From contig NZ_JAIQDG010000023.1 in NCBI RefSeq assembly GCF_020037125.1, positions 1-64,000 of the forward strand: a stretch of DNA of 64,000 bases, given 5' to 3'. Source of the DNA: Myxococcus sp. RHSTA-1-4. Lineage in GTDB: Bacteria; Myxococcota; Myxococcia; Myxococcales; Myxococcaceae. Shown here in pieces: positions 8,578-18,684 of the stretch. A program made the translations under genes and the position numbers. Under the pieces are notes generated by a model, which ran no database searches, had not been told where the DNA came from, and saw only the letters and a list, made by a program, of their open reading frames with translations. Position 1 is the stretch's first letter. Each line of letters starts with the position of its first letter.

Positions 8578-8735
8578 GGCGTCTTCGTTCGGCGACTTCG
8601 GGGAGGGGCGCTTCAATCCCACCGGACGGTAGAAATCAAGCGTGACTCCCAGAACCGGACGCTAACGCCGGCGCCGGCATGACGCCCGGCATTCCCCGGG
8701 CGGGGGAGCGGGCGGGGGCGGGGCCGGATGTCCGG

Positions 8736-9587
8736 CTAGGGCGTGGGCGTGGACCGGGAGCCCTTCACCCGCGCGACGAAGGAGTCGATGAGCTGCCGCG
8801 CGATGCTCAGGCGCGGGGGGATGCGTGGGAGGTTGTCGGGGGAGAACCAGTGGGCCTCGGCGATTTCCTTCGGGTCCACGACGATGTCACCCCCGGCGTA
8901 CTCGGCGGTGAAGCCCACCATGAGCGAGCGGCCGAAGGGCCACGGCTGCGAGCCGAAGTAGCGGATGTTCTGGATGTCGATGCCGACCTCCTCCTTCACC
9001 TCGCGGGCGACGCACTCCTCCAGCGACTCGCCGGGGTCCACGAAGCCGGCGAGGGTGCTGAACATGGGCTCGGGGAAGGTGGCGTTGCGGCCGAGCAGCA
9101 TCGTGTCGCCGCGGGTGACGAGGACGATGATGGCGGGGGCGATGCGCGGGTAGAAGGGCGTGTGGTCCACCGGGCAGCGGCGGGCGCGCTCGCCGGGGAC
9201 GAGCTGGGTGGGGGTGCCGCAGCGGCCGCAGAAGCGGTGGGTGACGTCCCACTCGACGATGGAGAGCGTGCGGCCCACCACGGCGAAGCGGGCCTCGTCC
9301 ACCTTGTTGAAGAGCGAGCGCGCCAGCACCTTCTTGTAGCCCTCGGGCGGGGTGAAGTCGTCCGGGAGGGCGGCGGCGTAGCAGTCCTGGCCGTCCAGGG
9401 CGCCCAGGTAGTGGGCGTCGGCGGCGAGCTCCGGGAAGGCGGCGCCGGTGGGGATGGCGGGGGCGCCGTCCTGCTCGTGGATGAGCAGGTCCATGCCCCG
9501 GGCGAGGAAGAGGAGGGCGTTGTCCCGGGGACGCGCGGGGGGCTCGTGGCTGGCGACGAAGTGGGGGGCGGTGCTCACGGGGAGCAC
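8736..9587 (-). CDS. nudC: NAD(H) pyrophosphatase / NAD-decapping Nudix hydrolase
   Basis: 283 residues. The N-terminal NudC domain is followed by a zinc ribbon (FCGRCG, then RRCP), a complete Nudix box (GFVDPGESLEECVAREVKEE, about 190-212) and the SQPWPF signature that marks the NADH-specific NudC group. It hydrolyses NADH to NMNH and AMP and removes NAD caps from RNA. It is the last minus-strand gene before the porin-led operon and is separated from it by 40 bp. Confidence 0.94.
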   Translation of the reverse strand: MLPVSTAPHFVASHEPPARPRDNALLFLARGMDLLIHEQDGAPAIPTGAAFPELAADAHYLGALDGQDCYAAALPDDFTPPEGYKKVLARSLFNKVDEARFAVVGRTLSIVEWDVTHRFCGRCGTPTQLVPGERARRCPVDHTPFYPRIAPAIIVLVTRGDTMLLGRNATFPEPMFSTLAGFVDPGESLEECVAREVKEEVGIDIQNIRYFGSQPWPFGRSLMVGFTAEYAGGDIVVDPKEIAEAHWFSPDNLPRIPPRLSIARQLIDSFVARVKGSRSTPTP

Positions 9588-9627
9588 CTTAACGGGCCCG
9601 GGGCGGGTGTGCAGGTGTAGCGTACGC

Positions 9628-10866
9628 TCAGGGAGGCGAGTACTGGAAGCCGGCGGTCAGCGTGTTCGCCACGCCGCCCGAGCCCAGCCACTGGCGGGCG
9701 TAGTCGATTCCCAGGCGCAGGTTGTAGCCGGAGACGAAGTGGGACACGGACAGGTCCACGCCCCGGACGTCCGGGAGCTGCGGCTGGTGGGAGCTCGCAT
9801 AGGCCTCTTCCCAGCGGACCCCGAACTGCGTGCGACCCGTGCCGAGCTTCAGTGGGGGGATGTACGCGGCCGTGATGGCATAGGCCCGCCGGTAGGCCCG
9901 GTACTCGTCGTACTGGTAGTAGGCCAGGTCGAGCGTGGCCGTGCCCGCGCTCCCGAACGTCTTCTCCGCGAACAGGTCCGCCGTCACCGCCACGAGGTTG
10001 TCCACCTCCGGCCGAGGAGCGGGCGTGCCCGCCGGCGGAGGAGGCGTGCCCGGCGGAGTCCCGGGAGTCCACGTGCGCCCGTCGTGCTGGTACTGCATCG
10101 CCACGCCGAGCGCGACCACGTCCTTCTCGCCGAGGTAGGAGCTCGACACGAAGTAGCCGGGCTCGCGGCCCAGGAGGCTGACGCTCAGGCGTCCCGACAG
10201 GCGCGGGCCCGCGTCGGGGTTCTCCAGCTGGTGCGCCATCAGGTGGTACTTGAACAGCCCCCGGTTCACGTCGCCCCAGACGGAGAGCCCCGTGTCACGC
10301 CCGAAGGGTCCGTTCTCTCCGCCGATGCGGCGCACGCCGCCGTAGATGCCCGGGTAGTCCCAGATGAGGTTCTTGAACGGGCCGCTCATGTTGAAGCGGT
10401 CGAAGGGCACGACGAACCGGCCCACCCAGACCTGCAGCGGGTCGGCCACCTTGAACATGCCCACGGCGTCCAGCAGCCGCGCCTGCGCGGACTCGAAGTT
10501 CTCCGCGTAGCCGACCGCGTTGAAGGCATACGAGAACCACGGGGTGAGCTGCCCGCCCACGCCCGGAACCGCCAGGATGGAGTCGAAGCGGTAGTCGTTC
10601 AGGAACGCGTCACCCCGGCCCCGGGCCAGCGTGTTCACGCGGACCTGGAGCCGGAAGTTCAGCGGAGACGGCCCGGAAGCCTGCGCCGCCGGCGCGGGGG
10701 CCGGCTGCGCGGGGGCCGGAGTCTGCTGCGCGGCGGCGGGCTGCACCTCCGGCGCGGAGGCGGGCTTCGCCTCCGGCTCGGCGGCCACTGCTGCCCCAAG
10801 CGGAGCCACCAGAAGCGCAATCGTCGTGGGAACTGCCAGGAACGACACTGAGCGAGAACGATTCAT
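9628..10866 (-). CDS. outer-membrane porin-like beta-barrel
   Basis: About 412 residues from the ATG at 10866. A signal peptide (cleavage near AVAA) is followed by an Ala/Pro-rich linker to about residue 65. The rest is alternating strand sequence with repeated aromatic girdles (WFSYAFNAVGYAEN, QVWVGRFVVPFDRFN, FGVRWEEAYA, LRLGIDYARQW), like phosphate-selective or short-chain porins. A proline-rich loop interrupts the barrel near 265-290. It lies 31 bp after the ABM gene on the same strand and probably closes the biosynthetic operon as the outer-membrane exit or uptake channel. The operon link is inferred from spacing. Confidence 0.7.
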   Translation of the reverse strand: MNRSRSVSFLAVPTTIALLVAPLGAAVAAEPEAKPASAPEVQPAAAQQTPAPAQPAPAPAAQASGPSPLNFRLQVRVNTLARGRGDAFLNDYRFDSILAVPGVGGQLTPWFSYAFNAVGYAENFESAQARLLDAVGMFKVADPLQVWVGRFVVPFDRFNMSGPFKNLIWDYPGIYGGVRRIGGENGPFGRDTGLSVWGDVNRGLFKYHLMAHQLENPDAGPRLSGRLSVSLLGREPGYFVSSSYLGEKDVVALGVAMQYQHDGRTWTPGTPPGTPPPPAGTPAPRPEVDNLVAVTADLFAEKTFGSAGTATLDLAYYQYDEYRAYRRAYAITAAYIPPLKLGTGRTQFGVRWEEAYASSHQPQLPDVRGVDLSVSHFVSGYNLRLGIDYARQWLGSGGVANTLTAGFQYSPP

Positions 10867-10897
10867 GGACACGGACTTCCGCTTGGGACGACGGCTC

Positions 10898-11185
10898 TCA
10901 GATGGTCTTGAGCTTCATGACCTGGGTTCGCTCCATGAACCCCTTGGCGAAGTACGCGCGCGTGTAGTCCTTCTCCATGTGGACACGCAGCGCCTCCCGG
11001 CTCTCGAAAATCTCCCAGAGCACGAACCGGCCGGGGTTCTCCAGGTCCTCGAGCACCTGGAACTGGATGCAGCCAGGCTCCTTGACGGTCTCCGCCACCA
11101 CCTCACGCAGCGCGACCTTCAGCTCGGCCTCCTTGCCGGGCTTCGCGCTGATGAAGGCCGTCATCTCCACTCGTTCTTCCGCCAT
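10898..11185 (-). CDS. ABM-type antibiotic biosynthesis monooxygenase-like protein
   Basis: 95 residues forming a single dimeric alpha/beta-barrel domain: MTAFISAKPGKEAELKVALR, EPGCIQFQVLED, RFVLWEIFESREAL. ABM proteins are cofactor-free monooxygenases or simply small dimeric-barrel proteins. It lies 20 bp downstream of the aldo/keto reductase in the biosynthetic operon, so a late oxidation or cyclisation step is plausible but unproven. Confidence 0.83.
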   Translation of the reverse strand: MAEERVEMTAFISAKPGKEAELKVALREVVAETVKEPGCIQFQVLEDLENPGRFVLWEIFESREALRVHMEKDYTRAYFAKGFMERTQVMKLKTI

Positions 11186-11205
11186 TGTCGTGTGTCTCCA
11201 GGGTG

Positions 11206-12213
11206 TCAGCGGCCGATGCCCTGCATCGCCGCCGCCGGGTAGCGTGCACCCACGACCTGGCCCACGTCGATGGCGCTGGTGATGCGAGCGACCTCGTCGG
11301 CGCTGAGGTGGATGGAGCCCGCGCCGAAGTTGTCGATGAGGTACTTCTCCCGGCGGGTGCCGGGGATGATGTGGATGTGCTCACCGCGCGCCAGCACCCA
11401 GGCGAGGGCCACCTGCGACGGAGTGCACTTCTTCTCGGCCGCGAACTCCTTGAGCTTCTCCACCAGGGCGAGGTTGCGGTTGAAGTTGTCCCCGGCGAAG
11501 CGCGGCAGGTTCTGGCGGACATCTCCGCCCTTCTTCAGGTCCTCGGGCTTGAGCTCCGCGGTGAGCAGGCCCCGGCTCAGCGGGCTGTACGCCACGTAGG
11601 CCACGCCCAGCTCCTTGCACGTGGGCAGCATCTCGGCCTCCGCGTCCCTCGACAGGAGCGAGTACTCCATCTGGATGGCCGCAATCGGGTGGACCTTGTG
11701 CGCCGCCTTCAGCGTCTCCACGCTGACCTCGGACAGGCCGAGCGCCCGCACCTTGCCGGCCTTCACCAGGTCGGCCATGGCCCCCACCGTCTCCTCGATG
11801 GGCGTGTTCGGGTCCCGCCGGTGCACGTAGTAGAGGTCGATGTAATCCACGCCCAGCCGCTTGAGGCTCTTGTCACAGGCCTCGCGCACGTACTCGGCGC
11901 GCCCGTTCACGCTGCGAGCCAGGCCGCCGACCGCGTCGCGCACGATGCCGAACTTGGTGGCCAGGAACACCTTCTCCCGGGGCACGGTCTTCACGAAGCG
12001 CCCGAGCAGCAGCTCGTTGGCGCCGTTGCCGTACATGTCCGAGGTGTCGAAGTGCACGTAGCCCAGCTCGAGGGCCTTGGCCAGGATGCGGAGGTTCTCG
12101 GCGTCGTCGGACGGCCCGTAGAACTCACTCATGCCCATGCAGCCGAGACCCACCCTCGGCACGGTCCGCTGGCCCAGCTTTGCCTGCGACACGGTGTTGC
12201 GAACTTCCGTCAT
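11206..12213 (-). CDS. aldo/keto reductase
   Basis: About 335 residues from the ATG at 12213 (GGGAGAG 7 nt upstream). The ATG overlaps the preceding MFS stop (ATGA), so translation is coupled. NADPH-dependent TIM-barrel oxidoreductase of the YajO/AKR13-like group: GLGCMGMSEFYGP at the N-terminus, FDTSDMYGNGANE (Asp and Tyr of the tetrad), FLATKFG (Lys), YYVHRRDP (His), and a C-terminal IPGTRREKYLIDN cofactor loop. In this operon it is a candidate for reducing a butenolide or ketone intermediate; this is inferred from position. Confidence 0.9.
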   Translation of the reverse strand: MTEVRNTVSQAKLGQRTVPRVGLGCMGMSEFYGPSDDAENLRILAKALELGYVHFDTSDMYGNGANELLLGRFVKTVPREKVFLATKFGIVRDAVGGLARSVNGRAEYVREACDKSLKRLGVDYIDLYYVHRRDPNTPIEETVGAMADLVKAGKVRALGLSEVSVETLKAAHKVHPIAAIQMEYSLLSRDAEAEMLPTCKELGVAYVAYSPLSRGLLTAELKPEDLKKGGDVRQNLPRFAGDNFNRNLALVEKLKEFAAEKKCTPSQVALAWVLARGEHIHIIPGTRREKYLIDNFGAGSIHLSADEVARITSAIDVGQVVGARYPAAAMQGIGR

Positions 12214-13430
12214 GATTTCTCTCCCGCGAGCCCGGCGCCGTGAGTGACGGGGCTCGCTCCATTCTTGCGAGGGGCGCCCAGGGCGCCGAGAACGAGTGTA
12301 CCGAGTGTCGCGGCTCCCGCCGCGGCCATGACGCCCGTCCAGCCCCACCGCTGCCAGACCGGCCCGAGCGCGTAGCTGCCGAAGCTGCCACCGGACAGGC
12401 AGCTCAGCAGGTAGAGCGACGAGGCCGCTCCCATCTGCTGCGGCAGGATGGCGGTGGTGACGTCGTAGAACACCGCGGGCTGGCAGGCGTACACGCCGGT
12501 GTAGAGCACCAGCACGCCGAACATCACCGCGAAGACATTCTGGAACACCAGCATGATGCCGAACGAGGCCAGCACCATCACCACGCCCGCGCGCACCACC
12601 CGGCCGACACCGTAGGCCTGCGCCAGCGCGCCGGCCTTGGGGGCAATCACCGCGCCGCCGACGCCCGCCAGGCTGAGCCAGCCAATCTGCGCCACCGTCA
12701 TGTTGAAGGGCGGGGCGACGAGGTAGAAGGTGAGGATGGTCAGCGTGCCCAGGTAGGCGAAGAACAGCAGGAACCCCGCCGAGTACCGGCGGATGATGTG
12801 CGGCATGGTCAGCAGCTTCAGCGTCCGCACGTACTGCTGCGCCAGCGACGGCTTCTCACCGGGGATGGGGGGCAGGGCGCGCGCGCGGAACAGCGCCACC
12901 GCCAGCAGGATGACGGGCACGGCGTAGCCCACCATGGCGTGCCGCCAGCCGAAGTGGCCCGTGAGGATGCCGAGCACCGTGCGGCCCACGATGAGGCCCG
13001 TCACCGTGGCGCTCAGGCACAGGCCCAGGTAGGCCCCGGCCTTCCCCGGGGGGGCGATGCGCGCCATGTACGGGAACATGGGGCTGACCAGTCCCGCGGC
13101 GAACGCCCCCATGAGGCACATACCGACATTGAAGAGCGTGAAGTTCGGCGCCAGCCCGCACAGGACGACGCTCCCCGCCATTCCGAGCGCGGCGAGCATG
13201 GCCATGCGGGTGAGGTTCACCCGGTCCGTCAGCGGCCCGAGCAGGAAGAACGCGATGGCGTACGCCAGGCTGCAGTAGCTGAACGAGACGCGAACCGCGG
13301 TGGTCTCGATGCCGAAGGCGGCCCCGATGTGCTGGAAGATGGGCTGAACCATCACGATGGAGCCCAGCGCGAACATGATGGCCGCGCAGGGCGTCAGGAT
13401 GGCCCACTTCGTGCTCTTGTCGGTCGTCAT
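12210..13430 (-). CDS. MFS transporter (probable exporter)
   Basis: 406 residues from the ATG at 13430, 7 bp after the previous stop; a GAGGG overlaps that stop. About twelve membrane segments are visible. The loop after TM2 (LGPLTDRVNLTR) is the MFS motif-A region, and a basic central loop separates two six-helix halves. Similar to the AraJ/YdeA-type efflux group. Because it sits within a biosynthetic operon it probably exports the product across the inner membrane. Confidence 0.87.
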   Translation of the reverse strand: MTTDKSTKWAILTPCAAIMFALGSIVMVQPIFQHIGAAFGIETTAVRVSFSYCSLAYAIAFFLLGPLTDRVNLTRMAMLAALGMAGSVVLCGLAPNFTLFNVGMCLMGAFAAGLVSPMFPYMARIAPPGKAGAYLGLCLSATVTGLIVGRTVLGILTGHFGWRHAMVGYAVPVILLAVALFRARALPPIPGEKPSLAQQYVRTLKLLTMPHIIRRYSAGFLLFFAYLGTLTILTFYLVAPPFNMTVAQIGWLSLAGVGGAVIAPKAGALAQAYGVGRVVRAGVVMVLASFGIMLVFQNVFAVMFGVLVLYTGVYACQPAVFYDVTTAILPQQMGAASSLYLLSCLSGGSFGSYALGPVWQRWGWTGVMAAAGAATLGTLVLGALGAPRKNGASPVTHGAGLAGEKS

Positions 13431-13437
13431 CGGACGG

Positions 13438-14256
13438 CTACCCTCGGGTCTCGAGTCCCTCGAAGGGAGCGGGCCCGGTCTTGAGCTGGGCGTGCACGTC
13501 GCCGCCCAGGCCGTGGTGGCCGATGGCGCCACCGAAGCTCATCTGGGAGCTGATCCACAGCACGATGACGTCGATGATGCGGTTGGCGTCCGGGCCCACG
13601 GGGAACGGGTTGGGCATGCGCGCCTGGTACGTCGCGCGCCCGTTCGCGTCCGGGATGAACACGTTCGGGATGCCCAGCGGGCCGGGGCGCTGGGTGTCCT
13701 TGGGCCGGATTTCATGCCGGCGCAGCGCCATCACCGTGTAGAGGCTGTGCGGAATCATGCCCTCGAACTCGAAGGAGAAGTCCGCGTAGTCGGGGCCGAC
13801 GTCCACCGTCATGGTGCCCTTCGCCTTGCACCACTGGCCGAGGGTGATGGGGGACGTAATCTTCCGGCCGTCGATGGGACGGTAGTCCGGGATGTAGGCC
13901 TCGTGGAGCGGCAGCGACGGCCGCTTGATGGAGTGCGCGTGCGGCAGTTGCTCCGGCGCGAACACCATCGGGTAGTTGTTGCAGGCGAGCGGCAGGGACA
14001 CCGTGTAGAGCACGGCATCGCTGGTCGCCAGCTCGTCCGAGGACAGGTACCGGACCACCTTGTACGGGAGCAGCTTGCCGAACTCCGGCACGGGGCTCTC
14101 CGCCGAGACGACGGCCGCGCCCCACTTCATCGACAGGTCTTCCTGGACGATGTTCCCGATGACGATGAAGTTCCCGTCCTTATCCATGATTTCGCTGGGC
14201 GGATAAGGGGGGCCCTGGGTGGTCAGCTTGAGATTGGACGTGTGTTTCGTGGTCAT
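13438..14256 (-). CDS. unrecognised protein of the AfsA-like operon
   Basis: 272 residues with no signal peptide or membrane segment. The composition looks like a beta-rich soluble protein. Striking segments are PDYADFSFEFEGMIPHSLYT, GIPNVFIPDANGRATYQARM and a Gly/His-rich motif near the C-terminus (GGAIGHHGLGGDVHAQ) that looks like a ligand or metal site. The gene lies 13 bp after the HAD phosphatase and 7 bp before the MFS gene. I do not recognise the family; a cyclase or binding protein for the product is only a guess. Confidence 0.72.
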   Translation of the reverse strand: MTTKHTSNLKLTTQGPPYPPSEIMDKDGNFIVIGNIVQEDLSMKWGAAVVSAESPVPEFGKLLPYKVVRYLSSDELATSDAVLYTVSLPLACNNYPMVFAPEQLPHAHSIKRPSLPLHEAYIPDYRPIDGRKITSPITLGQWCKAKGTMTVDVGPDYADFSFEFEGMIPHSLYTVMALRRHEIRPKDTQRPGPLGIPNVFIPDANGRATYQARMPNPFPVGPDANRIIDVIVLWISSQMSFGGAIGHHGLGGDVHAQLKTGPAPFEGLETRG

Positions 14257-14269
14257 GGCTCAGCTTTCG

Positions 14270-14944
14270 TCAGTGCGCCGCCAGGACGCGCCAGTTGCGC
14301 TCCTTGGCGACCTTGAGCATGGCCGAAGAGTCACCCACGACGACGGGGTTGCCCACCTTCTCCATGAAGCAGAGGTCGGACACGTGGTCGCCGTACGCGA
14401 AGCAGGAATCCAGCTTGATGCCGCGCCCGTCGATGTAGCGGGAGATGGCGTCCCACTTGCCGTCGCCAATCACCTGCTGCAGCAGCACGCCGGTGTAGAC
14501 GCCGTCCTTGACCTCCAGCTCGGAGCAGATGAGCCGGTCCGCGCCCACGTAGTCGCAGATGGGGCCGAGGATGTCGTGGAACGAGCCGGAGACCAGCACC
14601 AGCTCCGCGCCGCGCTTCTTGTGCTCCTGCTGCTCGGAGTACGCGGACGGGACGAACAAATCACCCCGCGCCATGACCTCGTTCATCCAGGTCTTGGCGG
14701 CCTCCTGCAGCTCCTTCTGGGGGATGCCCGCGAACATCGCGTAGAAGCGACGGTTCAGCGCCGCCCGGTCCGCGGTGGGCGTGTTGGCCTCGTTGATGGC
14801 CTGGAACTCCTTGCGCTTCTCCTCCGCTTCGGGACGCTTCGCGTAGGGCGTCTTGTAGAGGAAGTAGTCCATGAACGTGATCATGCTCTTGAAGCGGATC
14901 AGCGTTTCATCGACATCCGAGAACACGATGTACTTGTTGCTCAT
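14270..14944 (-). CDS. HAD-superfamily (SerB-like, subclass IB) phosphatase
   Basis: 224 residues. Motif I is DVDETL (nucleophile D10, acid/base D12), motif II is VLVSGSF, a lysine lies at GDGKWDA, and motif III is YGDHVSD. A helical cap lies between motifs I and II. A phosphatase is required for the last step of A-factor and AHFCA-furan biosynthesis (MmfP in the methylenomycin system is a HAD enzyme), and this gene follows the AfsA-like gene after 16 bp, so dephosphorylation of a phospho-butenolide is the natural hypothesis. Confidence 0.88.
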   Translation of the reverse strand: MSNKYIVFSDVDETLIRFKSMITFMDYFLYKTPYAKRPEAEEKRKEFQAINEANTPTADRAALNRRFYAMFAGIPQKELQEAAKTWMNEVMARGDLFVPSAYSEQQEHKKRGAELVLVSGSFHDILGPICDYVGADRLICSELEVKDGVYTGVLLQQVIGDGKWDAISRYIDGRGIKLDSCFAYGDHVSDLCFMEKVGNPVVVGDSSAMLKVAKERNWRVLAAH

Positions 14945-14960
14945 TGAGGCGGGCTCCGGC

Positions 14961-15848
14961 TCAGGCGTCGGCTTCGTTGATGGGCGAAAGGCTGGGGGTG
15001 TGCTTCACGAGCGCCATGCGGGACAGGAGTCCCTCGCGCGCGCTCAGCAGGGCCTTGTCGAAGGCGGCGTACTTGATGACGCACTCGGTGATGGGCACGC
15101 CGACCTGGAAGAACTCGACCTTGATGTCGAGGAACACCGACCCCGACTGGCGCGTGTCGCCGCGCTCCGCCAGCACCTTCATCGTGATGTCGGTCGGCAG
15201 GGGGAAGCCGAACGTGTGGTACGTGATGTTGTACTCGTTGAGCACGAAGTAGTACGGGCGGCCGAGCTGCTCCAGCCAGAAGCGCTCGGTGGCGGCCAGC
15301 AGCATCTGCCGCGACGCCTCGAAGAACACCACGCCCTGGAGGTGGTGACCGGTGACGTGGTCGCTCATCTCGGCGCAGTCATCATCCAGCACCAGGTGGC
15401 AGCGGTACAGGTCCGCCTGCTCGTCCCTGTACGGCGTGGTGATGATGGTGTTGTGGTCGAAGTGCTTGTGGGTGTACTTGCCCGGGCACCGGTCGCGGAT
15501 GCGAGCCTCCTGGATGGAGACCCGCGAGCGCGCCGCGCTGCGCTGGATGCGCTCCTCGAGCTGGCCCAGGCGCTCCAGGGACACGCCCTGGCCCACGATG
15601 AGGGCGTGCGGCCGCTCGAGCTCGTTCTTCTCCAGCAGCTTCTCGAAGTTGGAGACCGTCATCACGCCCGGGTTCTCACCGGCGAAGGTGACGAACTTGT
15701 CACCCACCACGTGAAGAATCTGCGGCGTGTCCCGGCCGAGTGACTCCGACTGGCGCGCGAGAGGAGCGGCGCCTTCGATGGTGACGTCGCCCAGCTCCGG
15801 ACGACCCGTCTTGGCGGCCGGGGCACGGTGTGGATCGATTGTGAGCAT
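14961..15848 (-). CDS. AfsA/MmfL-like hotdog protein (butenolide or furan synthase candidate)
   Basis: 295 residues from the ATG at 15848 (GGGGAG upstream). The C-terminal half reads as an A-factor biosynthesis hotdog domain: KYTHKHFDHNTIITTPYRD matches the family's basic His-Lys start, and HLQGVVFFEASRQM is the diagnostic Gly-x-x-x-x-Glu-Ala-x-Arg-Gln helix. A divergent second half (FGFPLPTDITMKV onwards) would be the second hotdog. The first 110 residues (ILHVVGDKFVTFAGENPGVM and following) are an extra region I cannot place. AfsA enzymes condense a beta-ketoacyl thioester with dihydroxyacetone phosphate. The gene leads the minus-strand operon and faces the ligase/PKS operon. Confidence 0.68.
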   Translation of the reverse strand: MLTIDPHRAPAAKTGRPELGDVTIEGAAPLARQSESLGRDTPQILHVVGDKFVTFAGENPGVMTVSNFEKLLEKNELERPHALIVGQGVSLERLGQLEERIQRSAARSRVSIQEARIRDRCPGKYTHKHFDHNTIITTPYRDEQADLYRCHLVLDDDCAEMSDHVTGHHLQGVVFFEASRQMLLAATERFWLEQLGRPYYFVLNEYNITYHTFGFPLPTDITMKVLAERGDTRQSGSVFLDIKVEFFQVGVPITECVIKYAAFDKALLSAREGLLSRMALVKHTPSLSPINEADA

Positions 15849-16154
15849 GCGGACTCCCCTCGGTTGAGAGACTGATCGGACCCTGCGACGGCTTCTTGCT
15901 ACGCAGTGCGTCCGGACGCACGCACACCTGTTTATGTCCTCCACGGGATGACATCGCCGGGTAGGTCCAGGTGGGCCCCGGGGCGGATCAGCGCGCCATG
16001 GGGAGACGTCATCGAACGGACGACACGAACCGGTGCTCATGACGCGTCATGACACGGCTGCTAGTTGATTCTCCGGGATTCAGGAAAGCCCCCATGTCTG
16101 TGTTTCAGCGGCGTGGCGGCTCCTGTCTGATTCGTCTCTAGAGGGGTGAGTGAA
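15849..16154. promoter_or_regulatory. divergent control region of the two biosynthetic operons
   Basis: 306 bp with no gene, separating the AfsA-like and acyl-ligase operons. It must hold both promoters. The clearest element is the perfect 16-bp palindrome listed separately. Related half-sites (GACGTCATC near 16008, GGATGACATC near 15948) occur nearby. No convincing -35/-10 pair was assigned on either strand. Confidence 0.6.
16037..16052. promoter_or_regulatory. perfect 16-bp palindrome, operator candidate
   Basis: TCATGACGCGTCATGA is an exact inverted repeat with no spacer, located between the divergent operons about 190 bp from the AfsA-like start and 100 bp from the ligase start. Symmetry of this length suits a dimeric regulator such as a LuxR- or TetR-type protein. 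It does not resemble the Streptomyces autoregulatory-element consensus. The binding protein is not identified; the LuxR-type gene at 24868-25257 is a candidate. Confidence 0.5.
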
Positions 16155-17498
<1,344 letters not shown>

Positions 17499-17521
17499 CG
17501 AGCATCGAGAGAAGGTGAACC

Positions 17522-18274
17522 GTGTCTACAAACTCAGAGAATCGTTCCAAGGTCGTCATCGTCAGCGGAGGAAGCCGCGGACTGGGCCAGGCGCTCGTCA
17601 CCGGGTGTCTGGAGCGGGGCTACACCGTGGCCACGTTCAGCCGCTCGGAGAGCCCGTTCGTCAAGACGCTCACCCAGCAGGACCCGGAGCACAAGCGCTT
17701 CCTGTGGGAGTCCGTGGACGCCACGGACCCCGCCGCGCTCAAGACGTTCGTGAACAAGGTGGCGTCCACGTACGGCCGGGTGGATGCGCTGGTGAACAAC
17801 GCCGGCGTGGGCATCGACGGCATCCTGCCCACGATGCGCGCCTCGCAGATTGAGCAGGGCATCGACCTCAACCTGAAGGCGAGCATCTACCTCATCCAGG
17901 CGTGCTCGAAGCAGATGCTGCAGCACGCGTCGGGCTCCATCATCAACATCTCCTCGGTGAACGCGATTCGCGGCCACTCGGGCGTCGCCGTCTACAGCGC
18001 GACGAAGGCCGCGCTCGACGGCCTGACGCGCAGCCTGGCCCGCGAGCTGGGGCCGAAGCACATCCGAGTGAACTCCGTGGCGCCGGGCTACTTCGAGAGC
18101 GAGATGGTGGCCGACCTCACGCCCGAGGCCAAGCAGCGCATCATCCGCCGCACGCCCCTGGGCCGTCTGGGCACGGCCGAGGACATGGCCAACGTGGTCC
18201 TGTTCCTCTTGTCACCGCAGGCTTCTTTCATCACGGGTCAGACCATCGTCGTCGACGGGGGCATCACATGCTGA
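17522..18274 (+). CDS. SDR-family ketoreductase (FabG-like)
   Basis: 250 residues from a GTG. Cofactor motif GGSRGLG (16-22), NNAGVG at about 92-97, and an intact catalytic triad S145, Y158, K162 in the IINISS and YSATK motifs; VDGGI closes the fold. Typical of 3-oxoacyl-ACP reductases. The adjacent PKS has an inactive KR domain, so this enzyme is the obvious in-trans reductase. Its stop overlaps the start of the ACP gene by 7 bp. Confidence 0.91.
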   Translation: MSTNSENRSKVVIVSGGSRGLGQALVTGCLERGYTVATFSRSESPFVKTLTQQDPEHKRFLWESVDATDPAALKTFVNKVASTYGRVDALVNNAGVGIDGILPTMRASQIEQGIDLNLKASIYLIQACSKQMLQHASGSIINISSVNAIRGHSGVAVYSATKAALDGLTRSLARELGPKHIRVNSVAPGYFESEMVADLTPEAKQRIIRRTPLGRLGTAEDMANVVLFLLSPQASFITGQTIVVDGGITC

Positions 18275-18633
18275 ACGAGGTTCCGAGCAAGCAGGAGATT
18301 CTGAAGCTCATCGTGGAGCACATCCGCCAGATTCTCGAGGAGAAGGCCGCCCACGACGGCAAGCTCGGCGACATCGGCGAGGAGAACCGGCTGGGTGCCG
18401 AGCTGGGGCTGTCGTCCCTGGACCTGGCGCAGCTCGTGGCCACGCTCGAGATGCGCCTGAAGGCAGACCCCTTCCAGGAGCTGGTGCCCATCACCAGCGT
18501 CCGCACCGTGTCCGACCTGGTCGGCGCCTACGAGAAGTTCTTCTCCGGTGACACGAGCGACGGAGGCCAGGCGGACGCGCTGCTCGAGAGCAAGCGCCGC
18601 GCCGAGGCCCGCCGCAACAACAGCCGTTCCTGA
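18268..18633 (+). CDS. discrete acyl carrier protein
   Basis: 121 residues from the ATG at 18268, overlapping the SDR stop. A four-helix carrier domain spans about 8-90; GAELGLSSLDLAQLV contains the phosphopantetheine serine (S50), with Ser in place of the usual Asp before it. A charged Arg/Ala-rich tail follows. It probably carries the starter made by the upstream ligase to the PKS. Confidence 0.88.
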   Translation: MLNEVPSKQEILKLIVEHIRQILEEKAAHDGKLGDIGEENRLGAELGLSSLDLAQLVATLEMRLKADPFQELVPITSVRTVSDLVGAYEKFFSGDTSDGGQADALLESKRRAEARRNNSRS

Positions 18634-18684
18634 TTCCACACACCCCTGTCTGTACCTCCCTGTCTTCGCACGGAAGAACCCGTT

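Noticed and set aside
16037-16052. Palindrome as a Streptomyces-type gamma-butyrolactone receptor box
   Set aside because: It is a spacerless GC-centred repeat and does not fit the ACATAC-type autoregulatory-element pattern; no ArpA/TetR-like gene is present in the window.
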